Positions 1-19,789 of a stretch of 64,000 nt of DNA are shown here, in pieces; the first letter of the stretch is position 1, and each line of letters opens with the position of its first letter. Both the position numbers and the translations under genes were made by a program. The notes below the pieces were generated by a model that worked only from the letters and a program-made list of their open reading frames with translations, was not told the DNA's origin and made no database searches. This DNA is from Protonemura montana (Eukaryota > Arthropoda > Insecta > Plecoptera > Nemouridae), in the NCBI GenBank assembly GCA_947568835.1, contig OX387612.1:2666001-2730000 (forward strand). The letters are read 5' to 3'.

Positions 1-355
1 ATGCCGCCACGTTTCGAGTGTTAAGAAATTTCATTTCGTTATTTCTCGCAGATTACTCGCATTTGAGACTGGTTTACACTCAATTAATCTTTATTCATGC
101 TAACCTCAACGATTGACAAACATGTATCGCGATATTTTGAGTCTTGTTATTTAAATTTAGAGGTTTGTTGAAAATGGCGGCAGCAAGCGCCATCTGGTGA
201 TGCCAATCGTTACCACGTGTTGACCGCCTCGTTTGCTCAGCAGAAAGTTTAACACTGGCGCGGAAACTCTATCTGTACACGAACACTAATTGCTTTTACC
301 TAATAAATTGTGTCCAGGCTCCACAAATTGCAGCAATGACCTAATCAGAGTGGAG

Positions 356-10016
<9,661 letters not shown>

Positions 10017-10140
10017 CTGAGCCCACGCAGGCAGAAACAGACATTTTGTTATTAGTGCTCAGAATTGTTAGGTGCATACTTTGTAGACATTTGAAATCGG
10101 ATTTAAATTACAAACGCTTGCAATGTGCAAAGTGATTTTT

Positions 10141-10696
10141 ATTAGGTTAGGTTAGAATGGGTGACCTAACCTAACCTAACCTAACCTAACCTAACCTAAC
10201 CTAACCTAACCTAACCTAACCTAGCCTAACCTAACCTAACCTAACCTAACCTAACCTAACCTAACCTAACCTAACCTAACCTAACCTAACCTAACCTAAC
10301 CTAACCTAACCTTACCTAACCTAACCAAACTAACCTAACCTAACCTAACCTAACCTAACCTAACCTAACCTAACCTAACCTAACCTAACCTAACCTAACC
10401 TAACCTAACCTAACCTAACCTTACCTAACCTAACCTAACCTAACCTAACCTAACCTAACCTAACCTAACCTAATCTAACCTAACCTAACCTAACCTAATC
10501 TAACCTAACCTAAACGAACCTAACCTAACCTAACCTAATCTAACCTAACCTAACCTAACCTAACCTAACCTAACCTAACCTTACCTAACCTAACCTAACC
10601 TAACCTAACCTAACCTAACCTAACCTAACCTAACCTAATCTAACCTAACCTAACCTAACCTAACCTAACCTAACCTTAACGAACCTAACCTTACCT
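10141..10696 (+). repeat. Interstitial telomere-type (TTAGG)n block
   Basis: About 110 copies of CCTAA on the plus strand ((TTAGG)n on the minus), with scattered variants such as ccttacc, ctaatc and aaacg. At its left edge two TTAGG copies read in the opposite direction before the long CCTAA run. TTAGG is the ancestral arthropod telomere unit. Unique and genic DNA on both sides shows this is not a chromosome end. Confidence 0.92.
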
Positions 10697-10720
10697 CTAA
10701 CAAATTAATGTTCAAACAAG

Positions 10721-11505
10721 GACTGGAATCCCAATCTCCTCCTGTCGTGGGTGTTGCTCTAACCAATTGAGCTACTTGGACCCCGATCTCCTCCTGTCGA
10801 GGGTGTTGCTCTAACCAATTGAGCTACTTGGACCCCGATCTCCTCCTGTCGTGGGTGTTACTCTAACCAATTGACCTACTTGGACCCCGATCTCCACCTG
10901 TCGCGGGTGTTGCTCTAACCAATTGAGCTACTTGGACCCCGATCTCCACCTGTCGCGGGTGTTGCTCTAACTCAGTGAGCTACTTGGACCCCGATCTCCA
11001 CCTGTCGTGGGTGTTGCTCTAACCAATTGAGCTACTTGGACCCCAATCTCCACCTGTCGCGGGTGTTGCTCTAACCAATTGAGCTACTTGGACCCCAATC
11101 TCCACCTGTCGCGGGTGTTGCTCTGAACCATTGAGCTACTTGGACCCCGATCTCCACCTGTCGCGGGTGTTGCTCTAACCAATTGAGCTACTTGGACCCC
11201 AATCTCCACCTGTCGCGGGTGTTGCTCTGAACCATTGAGCTACTTGGACCCCAATCTCCACCTGTCGCGGGTGTTGCTCTGAACCATTGAGCTACTTGGA
11301 CCCCAATCTCCACCTGTCGCGGGTGTTGCTCTGAACCATTGAGCTACTTGGACCCCGATCTCCACCTGTCGCGGGTGTTGCTCTAACCAATTGAGCTACT
11401 TGGACCCCAATCTCCACCTGTCGCGGGTGTTGCTCTGAACCATTGAGCTACTTGGACCCCAATCTCCACCTGTCGCGGGTGTCGCTCTAACCAATTGAGC
11501 TACTT
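10721..11505 (-). repeat. tRNA-like 52-bp tandem array, minus orientation
   Basis: About fifteen units of a tRNA-like repeat on the minus strand (plus-strand text gtcgcgggtgttgctctaac then caattgagctacttgg). Variants such as tctgaaccattgagc recur in blocks. It is the left arm of a large inverted repeat with 11636-12592 and abuts the telomere-type block. Confidence 0.85.
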
Positions 11506-11635
11506 CAACACTTCATTTCTTGCGAGGATTTTAGTGCATTTGATGAAAATAACGGATCTTTTTTTTAAGGATCATCGAGCATCCTTGGAGATCCGTCATT
11601 CTCATCAAATGCACTAAAATCCTCTCAACAATTAT

Positions 11636-12660
11636 GTGTCCAAGTAGCTCAATTGATTAGAGCAACACCCACGACAGGTGGAGATCGGGGTCCAAGTAGC
11701 TCAATTGGTTAGAGCAACACCCGTGACAGGTGGAGATCGGGGTCCAAGATGCTCAATTGGTTAGAGCAACACCTGCGACAAGTGGAGATCGGGGTCCAAG
11801 TAGCCCAATTGGTTAGAGCAACACCCGCGTCAGGTGGAGATCAGGGTCCAAGTAGCTCAATTGGTTAGAGTAACACCCGCGACAGGTGGAGATCGGGGTC
11901 CAAGTAGCTCAATTGGTTAGAGTAACACCCGCGACAGGTGGAGATCGGGGTCCAAGTAGCTCAATTGGTTAGAGCAACACCCGCGACAGGTGGAGATCGG
12001 GGTCCAAGTAGCTCAATTGGTTAGAGCAACACCCGCGACAGGTGGAGATCGGGGTCCAAGTAGCTCAATTGGTTAGAGCAACACCCGCGACAGGTGAAGA
12101 TCGGGGTCCAAGTAGCTCAATCGGTTAGAGCAACACCCGTGACAGGTGGAGATCGGGGTCCAAGTAGCTCAATTGGGTAGAGCAACACCCGCGACAGGTG
12201 GAGATCGGGGTCCAAGTAGCTCAATTGGTTAGAGCAACACCCGCGACAGGTGGAGATCGGGGTCCAAGTAGCTCAATTGGTTAGAGCAACACCCGCGACA
12301 GGTGGAGATCGGGGTCCAAGTAGCTCAATTGGGTAGAGCAACACCCGTGACAGGTGGAGATCGGGGTCTAAGTAGCCCAATTGGTTAGAGCAACACCCGC
12401 GACAGGTGGAGATCGGGGTCCAAGTAGCTCAATTGGTTAGAGCAACACCCGCGACAGGTGGAGATCGGGGTCCAAGTAGCTCAATTGGTTAGAGCAACAC
12501 CCGCGACAGGTGAAGATCGGGGTCCAAGTAGCTCAATTGGGTAGAGCAACACCCGCGACAGATGGAGATCGGGGTTCCAGTCCCCGTTTGGCAACATTTT
12601 TTGAGAGGTTATTAGTGTTCCGAATAATAAAATTATGACAGTGTGGCTTGCGGTCATGTT
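11636..12660 (+). repeat. tRNA-like 52-bp tandem array, plus orientation, with SINE tail
   Basis: About eighteen units of the same 52-bp repeat on the plus strand, exact period 52 (starts at 11900 and 11952). The last unit has a full T-arm-like end (ggggttccagtccccg) and the tail tttgagaggttattagtg. With the array at 10721-11505 and a spacer of about 130 bases it forms an inverted repeat. It ends about 290 bases before the start codon of the 208-residue membrane-protein gene. Confidence 0.85.
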
Positions 12661-12948
12661 TCTCAAAAAGCCTGCCTTGTTGTTTATAAAACTGAAAGAA
12701 TGAAGAAAATGTCTTAATTTTATTTTCAACAATATTTAAAAAATCCCTGAAACCTGTCCAACAATTAAAACGGTTATTATAAGTTATTTCGTTCCGTCGC
12801 CTTGGAAACAAAGCTAAACTAAAATGACGCTTGTCAATCGTCATTAAAACAAGCATCTTTTAAAATTCCCTGTGAAACTCAAGTCCCGACTCCGAGTCGT
12901 CATCCCTCATGGAAACCTACCCCGACTGGACTTGTCCACGAACACACG

Positions 12949-15900
12949 ATGTCTGTGACAACGACGCATCGGCCGTGCCGATCGTTTAGCGACCGATATT
13001 CAGAGAGTGCGTCGTCACGCCGTGTTCTACCGATCACTGGAAGGTGATTTATTTTCTCAAGTTCAGTTGAAAGTGCTGGGAAGTTAGTTTTAGTAATGAG
13101 GGGGTGAAACGAGGGTTCTTATGGCGAACCAAAAACAAGATCTCTGCTTGGTACCGAGTAACTTGGGAATTTGGTATCGATATTTTATATCGATATTACA
13201 TTGAGATCTCAAGATATCGATACATTGATGTATCGCTATTTTTATAAGAATTGAAATAATGAAAAATAGGAAATAAATGCTCTGATATTGATGTTGACGT
13301 CACATAGTAAAGTCTAAATTAATAAATTATCTTATTTTAGTTTTCAAATACAATTGTTACCTTATTAACTCCTGAGGTTACAATGCTTATTACATTTAAT
13401 CGATTGCAAATAATCGATTGTAGACAGTCAAATATGTCGATATATTAATATATCGATTTATATCGACTTTACTGAAGTAAAATCGTTAAGTTTTTCTTTA
13501 TTATAAATCAGAAATTTAAATCAACTAGGAAGTTATAAGAATGTGGGATCCCACGAGTTAACCAATAAGCTAGATCTGTTAAACCAAGCAAATCAATCAC
13601 TAAATTATTGTAATAATTTGTTCATTTTAATGTATTTTACCGTAATTTTATCTGAAATTTGAAGTGATTTCTTTCTTTCTATTTCTTGTCGACAGACCCG
13701 AGCGTGTGTTCTTCACGAGGTCCGGGTTCGTGTCCCGGAACGTCAACACTTCACAGTTCAGAGCGCGAGGATTCTCGACCAAGATTGTGTCAAACTCTAT
13801 CCGAGGGAACTTCAATGAAAACACTGGTAACTTTCCGAGTCGGGATCTGCAGCCCGGCGAGCTCAGGGCCGATCTCACCAAAACCATTTCAATCTTGCTT
13901 ACTTGGCGTTTAATGGGAGATTTTAGACGACATTTTGAAAGATTTAAAAGAGAATGTTGAGATAAATACACACAAAAAAGTGTAAATTTAAATTTGAATT
14001 TGGCGATGATTCAGAAAGGCTTTGTCCTGTCACAGAAAGGCACTTTTTTAAAGACATCCTTGTCAACTTTTTTTTTTTAAATCCAAATACTTGTTATGTA
14101 GATATCTGCTATGATATGATCTCCTAGACACATATTCTGCAGTGTCTTTGAAGGATCTTGAAATATCTGTACGCCTATGAAAATAGAAAAAATGTAATTC
14201 GCATTAAATTGCGTGCTGTAATCGCAAAATGGTAACTATATTAAAGTATGAAAAACCTGAAAAAATTGCTAAAATATTCAGATACATATTTTTCAGAGAA
14301 GTCATAACCTCAACACTTTTATATTCTAATTGAATTCAAATTCTAAGCAATTAAAAGGCCGAGTAAAGAAGGATTGTGCAAGTTATTGGAAATGTTTTTC
14401 CAGTGAGCATTGCAACTGAAGAATCCAGAGACTCGGCGACTAGGCATCTTAACTTGTATCACTCGAAGAAACGGGGCAAGGAAATTCTCAACTCAGAAGA
14501 CTTCGCTAAGCTCGCGCATTCAAGCTCTGAAGATAAGATGGCACAAACTATTCCACGTATGTCTAAACTGACTATCATAATCTCTCTTGATAACACCGAA
14601 GTTAAGCAACACTGCGCTGGATCAGGTATTGGATGGGTGACCATCATACACATGACCAGTTCTGTTCGGGAGAGAGGTTGGAGGGATGAAAGTTAAGCAA
14701 CACTGCGCTGAGTCAGGTATTGGATGGGTGATCATCATACACATGACCAGTTCTGTTCGGGAGAGAGGTTGGAGGGATGAAAGTTAAGCAACACTGCGCT
14801 GAGTCAGGTATTGGATGGGTGACCATTATACACATGACCAGTTCTGTTCGGCAGAGAGGTGAAAGGTATGAAAGTTAAGTAACACTGCGCTGAGTCAGGT
14901 ATTGGATGGGTGATCATCATACACATGACCAGTTCTGTTTGGGAGAGAGGTTGGAGGGATGAAAGTTAAGGAACACTACGCTGAGTCAGGTATTGGACGG
15001 GTGACCATCATACACATGACCAGTTCTGTTCGGGAGAGAGGTTGGAGGGATAAAAGTTAAGCAACACTACGCTGGATCAGGTATTAGATTGGTGACCATC
15101 ATACACATGACCAGTTCTGTTCGGGAGAGAGGTTGGAGGGATAAAAGTTAAGCAACACTACGCTGGATCAGGTATTAGATGGGTGACCATCATACACATG
15201 ACCAGTTCTGTTCGGGAGAGAGGTTGGAGGGATAAAAGTTAAGCAACACTACGCTGGATCAGGTATTGAATGGGTGACCATCATACACATGACCAGTTCT
15301 GTTCGGGAGAGAGGTTGGAGGGATAAAAGTTAAGCAACACTACGCTGGATCAGGTATTGGACGGGTGACCATCATACACATGACCAGTTCTGTTCGGGAG
15401 AGAGTTTAGAGGGATAAAAGTTAAGCAACACTACGCTGGGTCAGGTATTGGATGTGTGACCATCATACACATGACCAGTTCTGTTCGGGAGAGAGGTTGG
15501 AGGGATGAAAGTTAAGGAACACTACACTGGATCAGGTATTAGATGGGTTACCACTGAACGGTTTGGCGTGTTAGAAACACACAGTTTTTCCCTCTTTACT
15601 TCTAGCTTAGGTTACGTTCATCATCATCCACTCATTCACCTACGCCAGCAGACCACTGTCACATGGCCCGTTGTCAAAACAGTGCGTCGTTAAACTGCAC
15701 AAACTAATTATAAAATTAAAGACATTATTAGTTACTAGCAGTACCCGCTGCCTGACGGCCGCTGTTGATGTTGAGGGAGTTTTGTCAGATGCCCTTTCCA
15801 AAGCCTCTATGAGACCACGGCCAAGAGTATGTACTCAGATATAAAAAATATCTTCACTTAATAATCTTGATTATTTTGATTTACAAACAGTAACGGATTC

Positions 15901-16291
15901 CCGGTCTCGAACCCGAGCCGTCGCTACTACTGTCCGAGATGGAGTGAAGATAATATCGCCAGGGCGGGGTGAGGAGGAGTACACCTTTGCAAGCCTCCTA
16001 GCGAGCCTGGGACAAGCCTGCTACAACGCGGCGTGGGCCATCATACAAGTCGTCCTCGCTCTCGTACCTCTCATTGGAGTCGTCCTCAACTTCCTGCGCT
16101 TCTTCCTCGATAAGCTGATTGGATTGATTGACTCTTCGGGGTCGTCGACTGACCTATCCCGACAGATTATTATATTCTCGATCCAGTTCACGCTAATTGG
16201 GATCTTGATTTATTATATGCTATCGGGACTCTTTATGCCGATGTTTTGCATGTTGAGGGATGTTCTCAGGCGGATCGTGTTCTTTTTTTAA
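12949..16291 (+). CDS. Three-exon gene for a 208-residue two-pass membrane protein, function unknown
   Basis: Exons 12949-13043, 13696-13826 and 15891-16291 join in phase 2 then phase 1 with canonical AG/GT ends, giving 208 residues and stop TAA at 16289. The ATG has A at -3 and is the first in-frame ATG in an open stretch. Residues 1-100 are rich in Arg, Ser and Thr with few acidic residues, looking disordered and basic. Two hydrophobic segments follow at about 119-149 and 167-195, separated by a short polar loop (DSSGSSTDLSRQ); the protein ends in a basic-hydrophobic patch. There is no signal peptide, so a tail-anchored or hairpin membrane protein (ER or nuclear envelope) is possible. A poly(A)-type AATAAA follows the stop within about 30 bases. 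I do not recognise the family. It lies in the opposite orientation to alpha-tubulin. Intron 1 holds a CGATA cluster and intron 2 holds a 5S-like repeat array. Confidence 0.6.
13170..13475. promoter_or_regulatory. Cluster of CGATA/TATCGAT motifs
   Basis: About ten CGATA or TATCG occurrences fall in 300 bases of intron 1 of the membrane-protein gene. In Drosophila, TATCGATA is the DREF motif and CGATA clusters bind the insulator protein BEAF-32. The DNA is AT-rich and palindromic, so chance or simple-sequence drift is possible. Confidence 0.25.
14560..15695 (+). repeat. 5S-rRNA-like 91-bp tandem array with short SINE tail
   Basis: About eleven units of a 91-bp repeat contain accgaagttaagcaac and ggatgggtgacc, matching the middle of eukaryotic 5S rRNA (its internal control region). 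The array ends at about 15550 in caccactgaacggtttggcg and then a shortened copy of the SINE tail ending gtgcgtcgttaaac. It lies in intron 2 of the 208-residue membrane-protein gene. Confidence 0.82.
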
Positions 16292-16564
16292 AACAATTTA
16301 GGGTTCATTTGAATAAAAATGAAAATAAAACGTGTAACTTCACGAATGAACTGATTTTTTAAAATTAAATTATGCTAAGACATAAAAAAACTAACTAATA
16401 AAAAACAATTATTTTTAGTAGAGTTATTTTTAGAGTTTCCTCATTTTCATTAACAAACAAAGTTACGTATGTTGGTGTATGAATTGTGTGGTTTTTTTTA
16501 TTAATGCTTTTTGTAAAGGGTTTTTAGTCCTAAAAATGATTTCAACCAAAGTTTCAACAGAGAT

Positions 16565-17290
16565 CGCTCTGTCATCTTCAGGGTGAGACTGATCTCTGTC
16601 ACCTTCAGGGTGAGACTGATCTCTGTCATCTTCAGGGTGAGACTGATCTCTGTCATCTTCAGGGTGAGACTGATCTCTGTCATCTTCAGGGTGAGACTGA
16701 TCTCTGTCATCTTCAGGGTGAGACTGATCTCTGTCACCTTCAGGGTGAGACTGATCTCTGTCATCTTCAGGGTGAGACTGATCTCTGTCATCTTCAGGGT
16801 GAGACTGATCTCTGTCATCTTCAGGGTGAGACTGATCTCTGTCATCTTCAGGGTGAGACTGATCTCTGTCATCTTCAGGGTGAGACTGATCTCTGTCATC
16901 TTCAGGGTGAGACTGATCTCTGTCATCTTCAGGGTGAGACTGATCTCTGTCATCTTCAGGGTGAGACTGATCTCTGTCATCTTCAGGGTGAGACTGATCT
17001 CTGTCATCTTCAGAGTGAGACTGATCTGTTCAGGGTGAGACTGATCTCTGTCATCTTCAGGGAGAGACTGATCTCTGTCATCTTCAGGGTGAGACTGATC
17101 TCTGTCATCTTCAGAGTGAGACTGATCTTTGTCATCTTCAGGGTGAGACTGATCTCTGTCATCTTCAGGGTGAGACTGATCTCTGTCATCTTCAGGATGA
17201 GACTGATCTCGGTCATCTTCTGGGTGAGACTGATCTCTGTCATCTTCAGCGTGAGACTGATATCTGTCATCTTCAGTGTGAGACTGATCA
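16565..17290 (+). repeat. 27-bp minisatellite, about 27 units
   Basis: Tandem unit gggtgagactgatctctgtc plus atcttca, 27 bp, with a 12-base deletion near 17026. Because 27 is divisible by three, open frames run through it on both strands; these are not taken as genes. It starts 275 bases after the stop of the membrane-protein gene and runs into a SINE tail. Confidence 0.93.
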
Positions 17291-17525
17291 TCAGTTGTGA
17301 ATGGATTTGTGGAGGAATCCTGCTGTTCGCGTTGTACCGTCCTTCGGAAGGGACGTTAAGCCGGTGGTCCCCTTGGTGCTCTTCGACAGGAGTAGACTAC
17401 GTGCCAGCACCGGGTCTCCCCTCCTCCCTACTAGACTAGGTTATATCCATCATCATCCACTCATTCACCGACGCCATTAGACCAGTGCCGCATGGCGCGT
17501 TGTCAAAACAGTGCCTCGTTAAATA
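17290..17525 (+). repeat. 5S-derived SINE tail
   Basis: Tail module (tggatttgtggaggaatcc through gtgcctcgttaaa) directly following the 27-bp array. The 5S-like head is missing; the 27-bp repeat sits where it would be. Confidence 0.65.
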
Positions 17526-18119
17526 TCGGAGTAGGTTACGTGGTTTGACTTGTGTTAAAATGGTTTACTTAATCATTATCTTCACTCACGTCGATACCAC
17601 GTCAAGCAAACAAAAGAGTGGCGGACAAAAGCGAGGTTGGAACGCGTTTTACCGACACTTTTCTAGTAGATGAATAATTGATAATGATTGTGTCGTGTCT
17701 CGCGTGAGGTTGCGTTATTTGACCCAGTTTCTGCGGAAACTCATGAATCAATTTATCGAACATCCTGATGTAAGCGGCGATACAATTCCTGCACCTACGT
17801 AGTCCAAATGTAATCAAATGACTTCACCTTATAAAGAAGGAACTAATCCGTGCTAATCCATCTTTTTCCAAATCAACAAAGCAGGATCAAAGCTTAAACC
17901 CTGTCATGGTTAGATTATTTTTACAATTTATAAAACTAGATTTTATAAAGCTAGGACTTGTTAACGAAATTTTAGTCGCTTTGTAGACGAGCATAGTTTA
18001 TTTTAATCATTTGTTCTGTTATTTTCTTTGGAAAGGTGAACCCCTTATGTCTTTTTCGGAATTTTCGTTTAAAGTTAGTAAACACGTCGTGGAAATGTGC
18101 GGAATCTGATTTAAATTGC

Positions 18120-18215
18120 AAACGCTTGCAATGCGCGGGGTATTTTATTATTAGGAACACTATAATAACCTCTTAAGAATTGATGCCCAAACAGGGAATC
18201 GAATCCCGGCCACGA
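18120..18215 (-). repeat. Single-unit tRNA-derived SINE remnant
   Basis: The minus-strand tail module (cgcggggtattttattatta on the plus strand) leads to gatgcccaaacagggaatcg, a T-arm-like end. The D-arm half is missing. Confidence 0.6.
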
Positions 18216-18408
18216 CATAGGCTAACTCCAATAAACTTATGTGTACAAGTTGTTTTCACCATGGTAACGAGCACTAAATATCTGGAAACACATTCTGTAA
18301 TTGGCCGATCAACTTTATAGCCCGGGGCTAAAACTTCAACTCTGCTTTGTTGATCTGGTTACAGGAAGTTTAGTAGTAATTATTTTTCAATCAAATTTAT
18401 ATTCAATA

Positions 18409-18550
18409 ACTCACCATTTTCGGCATTTTTTACAAATCAGTTTCCTGTTTTCACGGAAAGAGTGAAAAAAATCACCAATTTTTCACCAAAATTAAGGTAA
18501 AGTATTTGTTTAAACCAGCAAAGACACTTTGATATTAGCACACTTTTATA
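18409..18550 (-). promoter_or_regulatory. Candidate promoter and start-codon exon of alpha-tubulin
   Basis: On the minus strand a TATA box (TATAAAAG, 18550-18543) lies about 126 bases before an ATG at 18417-18415 that is followed at once by a strong splice donor, GTGAGT. Joining this ATG to the acceptor at 10016 gives the expected Met-Arg-Glu-Cys start. A second ATG nine bases upstream is in frame and would add Met-Pro-Lys in front, which is unusual for a tubulin. The implied first intron of about 8.4 kb would contain the telomere-like block, the tRNA-like arrays and the plus-strand membrane-protein gene. Another gene could own this exon; transcript evidence would decide. Confidence 0.33.
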
Positions 18551-18824
18551 GTTTCAAGAATTTCACGGTCTAAAAACTGATTAACACAGGTGAAGTATCT
18601 TCGTGTTAACGAACGCCGAATGGCCGAAGACTCCACCGCTTGCTTCTCTTGAAGCTATTGAAGGTAACTGACAGGTTACCCTAAGTTGCCCTAGTGTCCT
18701 AGTTGAGCCACCGAGGCGGTAGCAACCAATACAAACAATGTTGCTAAGGCACATACAGTAGCTCATCAATCATGCACGAGCACATCGCCGATTTGGCGCG
18801 GCGTATTTTATATTAATATAAATA

Positions 18825-18985
18825 CAAATAACCTTTCAAAAATTGATGTCAAAATAGGGATAGGAACTCCGATCTCCACCTGTCGCGGGTGTTGCTCTAG
18901 CCAATTAAGCTACTTGAAAACATCATTTTTGGGAGCTTATTAGTGTTCCTAACAATAAAATGCCCCGCGCATTGCAAGCGGTTGT
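18825..18985 (-). repeat. Single-unit tRNA-derived SINE
   Basis: It contains one unit (ctgtcgcgggtgttgctcta then aattaagctacttg) preceded by the tail-side sequence, and next to it a second tail ending in aataaaatgccccgcgcatt. It lies just left of a 5S-SINE tail. Confidence 0.6.
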
Positions 18986-18989
18986 AATT

Positions 18990-19785
18990 TTTATCAGATT
19001 TTACAGCATAAAACGCATGCAAAGTCAAATTTGCAGTTACTGGAGAATGAGTATAAATGATGAGGATGATGATGAACCTTACCTTGCCTAAAAGAGAGTA
19101 GGGGAAACCCGGTGCTGCAAAGTAGCCTACTCCTGTCAAAGACCAAGAGGACCACCGGCTTAACGTCCCTTCCGAAGGACGGTACAACGCGAACAACAGG
19201 ATTCCTCCACAAATCCATGCTGTCGAGAGGTTGATAAGCAAGGCGAGTGAGGTTGCTGTACTAACTTTCATCCCTCCAACCTCTCTCCCGAACAGAACTG
19301 GTCATGTGTATGATGGCCACTCATCCAATACCTGACCCAGCGCAGTGTTGCTTAACTTTCATCCCTCCAACCTCTCTCCCGAACAGAACTGGTCATAAGC
19401 ATGATGGTTACCCATCCAATACCTGACCCAACGCAGTGTTGCTTAACTTTCATCCCTCCAACCTCTCTCCCAAACAGAACTGGTCATGTGTATAATGGTC
19501 ACCCATCCAATACCCGTCTCAGCGCAGTGTTGCTTAACTTTCATCGCTCCAACCTCTCTCCCAAACAAAACTGGTCATGTATATGATGGTCACCCATCTA
19601 ATACCTGACCCAGCGCAGTGTTGCTTAACTTTCATCCCTCCAACCTCTCTCCCGAACAGAACTGGTAATGTGTTTAATGGTCACCCATCCAATACCTGAC
19701 CCAGCGCAGTGTTGCTTAACTTTCATCCCTCCAACCTCTCTCCCGAACAGAACCGATCATGTATATGATGGTCACCCTAATTTTA
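18990..19785 (-). repeat. 5S-derived SINE: tail plus about five to six 91-bp units
   Basis: On the minus strand, about five to six 5S-like units (19262-19775) lead into the tail module (19262 back to about 19045). The apparent open frame across the junction arises from the element, not from a gene. It ends near AT-rich unique DNA at 19790. Confidence 0.75.
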
Positions 19786-19789
19786 TTTT

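Noticed and set aside
10141-10696. True chromosome end
   Set aside because: Tubulin exons lie on one side and another gene on the other; the repeat contains many variants and an orientation switch, so it is interstitial.
10721-12592. Tandem functional tRNA genes
   Set aside because: Internal units are 52 bp, lack an acceptor stem and full T-arm, and the would-be anticodon loop has no T at position 33. Only the last unit of an array has a B-box-like end.
16501-17439. Repetitive open frames (MTEISLTLK / RLISVIF repeats)
   Set aside because: They are translations of a 27-bp minisatellite; 27 is a multiple of three so a frame stays open by default on both strands.
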